The translations under genes were made by a program, and so were the position numbers. From Gomphosphaeria aponina SAG 52.96 = DSM 107014 (lineage in GTDB: Bacteria > Cyanobacteriota > Cyanobacteriia > Cyanobacteriales > Gomphosphaeriaceae), in contig JADQBC010000010.1 of assembly GCA_016903655.1 (NCBI GenBank), forward strand, positions 1 to 44,636: a stretch of DNA of 44,636 nt. The letters run 5' to 3'. A model generated the notes under the pieces. It was given only the letters and a program-made list of their open reading frames with translations, made no database searches and was not told where the DNA came from. Shown piece by piece: positions 41,896 to 44,636 of the stretch; positions within the stretch are counted from its first letter, which is position 1, and every line of letters starts with the position of its first letter.

Positions 41896-41985
41896 GGGGC
41901 TTAATACAAGGGGCTTAAGATTTTTGTATCATTAATATATATATAAACATGGCTATAGCTATTTTTGCTTGTATATCACTCATGG
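41896..41985 (-). other. Gap with remnant of an NRPS N-terminus
   Basis: On the minus strand from 41983 a frame reads MSDIQAKIA, the usual opening of NRPS linkers and similar to the opening of the 34720 NRPS (DIQAKIANLSPEKKELL), then runs into frame loss. The repeated aagccccttgt at 41892-41917 lies in it. It suggests an NRPS start was deleted here. Confidence 0.5.
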
Positions 41986-43416
41986 TTAAATTTCTCCAGT
42001 TTCAATTGATTGAGTTAGAATTAACTCTACTTTCTCTGCCATTTCTGCTATTGTCGGAGTATTTAAAAAATCCTTTAAAGACACTTGCACCCCTAATTTA
42101 GCTACTATACGGTTAACAATTTGAGTAGCTGATATAGAATTACCTCCTAATGCGAGAAAATCATCTTTAACGCCTATTTTATCTATTTTCAATACTTCTT
42201 CCCAAATATTAGTTATTATTATTTCTGTTTGACTTCTGGGAGCAATGTAAGTATTAGGCTGAAATAAATAATCTTTCAATGTATCTTTTAACTTAAATCT
42301 TTGGCTTTTCCCAGTTTTTACTTTGGGAATTTCAGGCACAATAATTATTTTACTAGGTATTTTAAATTCTGCTAAAGATTCAGTTAAATATTTTTTTATT
42401 TCCTCTACATTAATCTTAGCATTCTCTTCCAAAACCACCGCACTAATTACATCTTCGCCTAGTGATTGATGGGGAATAGGAAAAGTAACCGCTTCTTTGA
42501 TTTCTGGCAACTTAAGCAGTAAATTATCTATTTCTTGAGGGGAAATATTATTGCCACCCCGATTAATTATTTCTTTAAGTCTTCCTTGTAAAAATAAATA
42601 ACCATCTTCATCTAAATATCCTAAATCACCCGTTTTCAACCAACCATTAATAAAACTCTTTTCTTTAGCATCATTATTCAAATAAGATGAGATAACATTT
42701 TCACCTCTAACAATTATTTCGCCAGTTTCCCCTATTGGTAAAAAATTACCTGATTTATCTATAATTGCTATTTCACTACCGATACTTTTACCCACAGAAT
42801 TGAGTTTGCGTAAATTTAACCTATTACTGGTTAAATTGGGAATTTCTGTCATGCCATAAGCTTCTATTAAAGGTACATTTAATATTTGTTCTAATGCTTC
42901 TATAGTTTGACTAGATAAAGATGCAGCACCTGAGCGAATAAATCGTAGATAAATTTGTCTATTTTCTAATCCTTTTTCTTGCAAAATTTGTAAAATAGCT
43001 AGATGAATGGGAGGAGAAACAGAATACCAAGTAGCTTGACTTTCTGCTAACCAATCTAAAAATAAATCTGGGTTAAAATCACCATTGATACAAACTTTTC
43101 CCCCAGTAAATAAAGGTAAAAACAAGTTACTTACAATTCCATGAACGTGGTATAAAGGTATAACATTTAAACAAGTATCTTGCTCTAATAACTCTAGAAT
43201 TTTAGCATTTTTTTCACAGCAATAATAAAGTGATTTCTGAGTAACAGGTACAAGCTTTGATTTACCTGTTGTTCCTGAAGTTAAAAAAATTAAAGCTATA
43301 TCATCTTCTTGGGCAAAATTCTCTTTTTTAACCTGTTTTTTCTGTTCAGGTATTAAATTAAATTTACCTAATAATAAACTTCCTTTAAAAGTGGTTTTAA
43401 CCCCCCCTAACCCCCC
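41986..43416 (-). CDS. Ligase-carrier protein, C-terminal part after a frameshift
   Basis: The open frame continues upstream of the conventional start at 43125 to 43416, reading FAQEDDIALIFLTSGTTGKS, NVIPLYHVHGIVSNLFLPLF and GGKVC before the rest. It has ESWYSV-type ligase blocks, IEAYGMTEIPNLTSNRLN, GWLKTGDLGYLDEDGYLFLQ and GRLKEIINRGGNNISPQE, then a carrier (GGNSISATQ). It is a paralogue of the 41835 gene. The codons joining it to the N-terminal part are in a palindromic repeat whose G-run is one base short (six), which breaks the frame. Confidence 0.85.
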   Translation of the reverse strand, partial: GGLGGVKTTFKGSLLLGKFNLIPEQKKQVKKENFAQEDDIALIFLTSGTTGKSKLVPVTQKSLYYCCEKNAKILELLEQDTCLNVIPLYHVHGIVSNLFLPLFTGGKVCINGDFNPDLFLDWLAESQATWYSVSPPIHLAILQILQEKGLENRQIYLRFIRSGAASLSSQTIEALEQILNVPLIEAYGMTEIPNLTSNRLNLRKLNSVGKSIGSEIAIIDKSGNFLPIGETGEIIVRGENVISSYLNNDAKEKSFINGWLKTGDLGYLDEDGYLFLQGRLKEIINRGGNNISPQEIDNLLLKLPEIKEAVTFPIPHQSLGEDVISAVVLEENAKINVEEIKKYLTESLAEFKIPSKIIIVPEIPKVKTGKSQRFKLKDTLKDYLFQPNTYIAPRSQTEIIITNIWEEVLKIDKIGVKDDFLALGGNSISATQIVNRIVAKLGVQVSLKDFLNTPTIAEMAEKVELILTQSIETGEI

Positions 43417-43470
43417 TTAGTAAGGGGGGGAAATGACTCCCTCCCCTTAGTAAGGGGAGGGTTGGGGTGG
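43401..43470. repeat. PPLTKGG-type palindromic repeat inside a ligase gene
   Basis: ccccccctaaccccccttag, gtaaggggggg and ccttagtaaggggaggg form nested palindromes. On the minus strand it encodes PPLTKGR...PPLTKGG. A six-base C-run (43411-43416), where the sister copy at 44511-44523 has seven, causes the frameshift. Confidence 0.85.
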
Positions 43471-43871
43471 GGTTTGATTTTCTTAGTATCTCTTATAATT
43501 TCAAAAGTATCAAGATTAAATTTTTTCGCAACTTTCTTATATTCAGGAAAGTAAAATAATACTTTTGGTTTTAATTGAGTTAAATATTCTCTTAATTCTT
43601 GTTCCGTTAATTGCGGGTTAATTAGGGCACAAGTAGTACTGCATGATAAAGCTAAAATAGCTGTTGCAGTTTCTAGACTATTTGCAGGTGCTAATAAAGC
43701 AAGGCGATCGCCTTTTTTAATTCCTAAAGTATTTAACTGTTGCTGGATAGTTTCAATTAACTCTAACAAAAATTGATAAGTTAATGAGTTGGTTTGATTT
43801 CCTGAAAATATGGCGATCGCATCAGGATTTTTTGCCGCATGAGCCTTAATTTTTTGATAAATAGTATTCAT
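43407..43871 (-). CDS. Ligase-carrier protein, N-terminal part truncated by a frameshift
   Basis: A 154-residue ORF. MNTIYQKIKAHAAKNPDAIA then LALLAPANSLETATAILALS and a LKPKVLFYF segment match the start of the paralogous ligase-carrier. After FEIIRDTKKIKPHPN it reads into the palindromic repeat (PPLTKGRESFPPLTKGG) and stops. It has no catalytic core of its own. It should be joined with 41986-43416; a single base restores PPLTKGGLGGVKTTFKG and a continuous protein of about 628 residues. Confidence 0.85.
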   Translation of the reverse strand: MNTIYQKIKAHAAKNPDAIAIFSGNQTNSLTYQFLLELIETIQQQLNTLGIKKGDRLALLAPANSLETATAILALSCSTTCALINPQLTEQELREYLTQLKPKVLFYFPEYKKVAKKFNLDTFEIIRDTKKIKPHPNPPLTKGRESFPPLTKGG

Positions 43872-43877
43872 TTTATT

Positions 43878-44636
43878 TTAATAAATTAATTGGGTATGAA
43901 CTTCTAATAAAAAAGTAGCATTAAGCTGAAAAAATTGCTCAACAATAGTATTTAATTCTGACAAAGATTGCAGTTTAGTAGCATGAACACCTAAGGACTG
44001 AGCAAAACTAACCCAGTTGAGAGGAGGTAATAAAGTTTGTTGTGCCGCTTGTAAATTATTTTGAAATCTTTGATAAACAGTTCCATAACCTTGATTATTA
44101 GAAACAACATAAAAAATAGGTAATTGATAACGGACTGCAGTAATTAAATCCATACCGTGCATTGCCATTGAACCATCACCCGTTAATACTATCACAGGAT
44201 GTTCAGGTTTTGCTAATTTAATCCCTATTCCTGCATTAATTCCCCAACCCATTGGTGCTATATTAGCAGCAGAAAAAAAGTTATCTATCTCTGTTACTAA
44301 CCATGCAACAGCAGCAAAGCGACGACAAAAACCAGCATCTACACAGAGGATAGTATTTGATGGAAATTTAGCTTGTAATTCTCTAATTAATAAACTCAGG
44401 GAAAGTACTTTTTCCTCAATTTCATTATTTGGCTTAAAAGCTGAAAATAAAGGAATAGATTGTAATTCTTGTACCCATTTTAACCGAGCATTGAGGGTGG
44501 TTTTAACCCCCCCTAACCCCCCCTTAGTAAGGGGGGGAAATACTTGCTCTTTTCCTTTACTTTGGGGGGGAAATACTTGCTCTTTTCCTTTACTTTGGGG
44601 GGGAAATACTTGCTCTTTTCCTTTACTTTGGGGGGG
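43878..44636 (-). CDS. ThDP-dependent (acetolactate-synthase-like) enzyme, C-terminal half, open at window edge
   Basis: The frame has no start within the window; an internal Met at 44252 should not be taken as the start. The visible part contains the ThDP-binding motif LTGDGSMAMHGMDLITAVRY followed by LPIFYVVSNNQGYGTVY, and upstream VDAGFCRRFAAVAWLVTEI. This is the C-terminal ThDP domain of the acetolactate synthase/decarboxylase/lyase superfamily. It ends 7 bp before the ligase gene, implying an operon. Its N-terminal segment here carries an in-frame PPLTKGGLGGVKTT repeat and a tandem 11-residue unit (PPQSKGKEQVF). Substrate unknown. Confidence 0.87.
   Translation of the reverse strand, partial: PPQSKGKEQVFPPQSKGKEQVFPPQSKGKEQVFPPLTKGGLGGVKTTLNARLKWVQELQSIPLFSAFKPNNEIEEKVLSLSLLIRELQAKFPSNTILCVDAGFCRRFAAVAWLVTEIDNFFSAANIAPMGWGINAGIGIKLAKPEHPVIVLTGDGSMAMHGMDLITAVRYQLPIFYVVSNNQGYGTVYQRFQNNLQAAQQTLLPPLNWVSFAQSLGVHATKLQSLSELNTIVEQFFQLNATFLLEVHTQLIY
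44505..44537. repeat. PPLTKGG-type palindromic repeat inside the ThDP gene
   Basis: ccccccctaaccccccctta then gtaaggggggg. It is nearly identical to 43401-43426 but keeps seven bases in each run, so on the minus strand the reading frame passes through as PPLTKGGLGGVKTT. Confidence 0.85.
44531..44636. repeat. 33-bp tandem minisatellite in the ThDP gene, running off the window
   Basis: Three full units (44531-44563, 44564-44596, 44597-44629) each begin ggggggg followed by aaatacttgctcttttcc, then 44630-44636 starts a fourth. On the minus strand each unit adds 11 in-frame codons. Confidence 0.95.

Noticed and set aside
43878-44252. ATG at 44252 as start of the ThDP enzyme
   Set aside because: The frame continues upstream without a stop to the window edge, with conserved-looking sequence (VDAGFCRRFAAVAW) before it; this Met is internal.

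Overview
The window looks like chromosomal DNA from a cyanobacterium, probably a large-genome filamentous one. The signs are many HIP1 octamers (gcgatcgc), Pkn-type Ser/Thr kinases including one fused to GUN4, a cyanobacterial-type RRM protein, XisH/XisI, DUF29, DUF1997, DUF4079 and DUF2330 genes, pentapeptide repeats, several Uma2 nucleases and toxin-antitoxin pairs, and many dispersed palindromic repeats. The genus cannot be resolved from this sequence alone.

Layout. 1-0.8 kb: the tail of a TnpB-like transposase abuts a 5'-truncated RTX (hemolysin-type Ca-binding) gene. 1-5 kb: a GIY-YIG-like protein and two Ser/Thr kinases, the second fused to GUN4 and bracketed by complementary heptamer repeats. 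5-6.3 kb: a WecG/TagA/CpsF glycosyltransferase with an unusual C-terminal extension. 6.3-8.75 kb: a stand-alone TnpB/Cas12-like RuvC nuclease with no cysteine zinc ribbon, preceded by a structured 0.8 kb leader and flanked by an 18-bp inverted repeat. 8.8-15 kb: pentapeptide-repeat protein, MgtE, RRM protein, a small helical protein, a 53-residue Pmp3/YqaE protein, a GDSL esterase with a PEP-CTERM-like tail, and an SLH lipoprotein. 15-16.5 kb: convergent mazEF-like and hicBA modules. 16.5-29.6 kb: mostly housekeeping or conserved genes (mtnA, FAD reductase, DUF29, dxs, DUF2330, RnfD-like, Uma2, SDR, DUF1997, DUF4079, ankyrin, xisH-xisI).

29.8-44.6 kb: a minus-strand biosynthetic locus read right to left. 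It holds a ThDP-dependent enzyme (open at the window edge), two AMP-ligase/carrier fusions resembling oxalyl-CoA synthetases (one frameshifted), an NRPS module (C-A-PCP) and a terminal NRPS (TubC docking-C-A-PCP-TE plus two Ig-like domains). The terminal thioesterase has cysteine in place of the usual nucleophilic serine. The assembly line is interrupted by a HigBA/HicB toxin-antitoxin island (higB frameshifted) and a Uma2 gene. A plausible reading is that the ThDP enzyme and the two ligase-carriers supply or load an acyl unit that the two NRPS modules extend with amino acids before TE release. The product cannot be named from sequence.

A theme of the window is repeats entering genes. A 'PPLTKGG'-encoding palindrome lies in two neighbouring biosynthetic genes, in frame in one and causing a frameshift in the other. 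A 33-bp in-frame minisatellite sits in the ThDP gene. A GTAGGGGCGGGTTT palindrome family is embedded in the RnfD-like gene, and a ~130-bp repeat supplies the C-terminus of the FAD reductase. The strongest candidates for new biology are the zinc-ribbon-less TnpB-like locus with its leader and the ThDP/ligase-carrier/NRPS locus.
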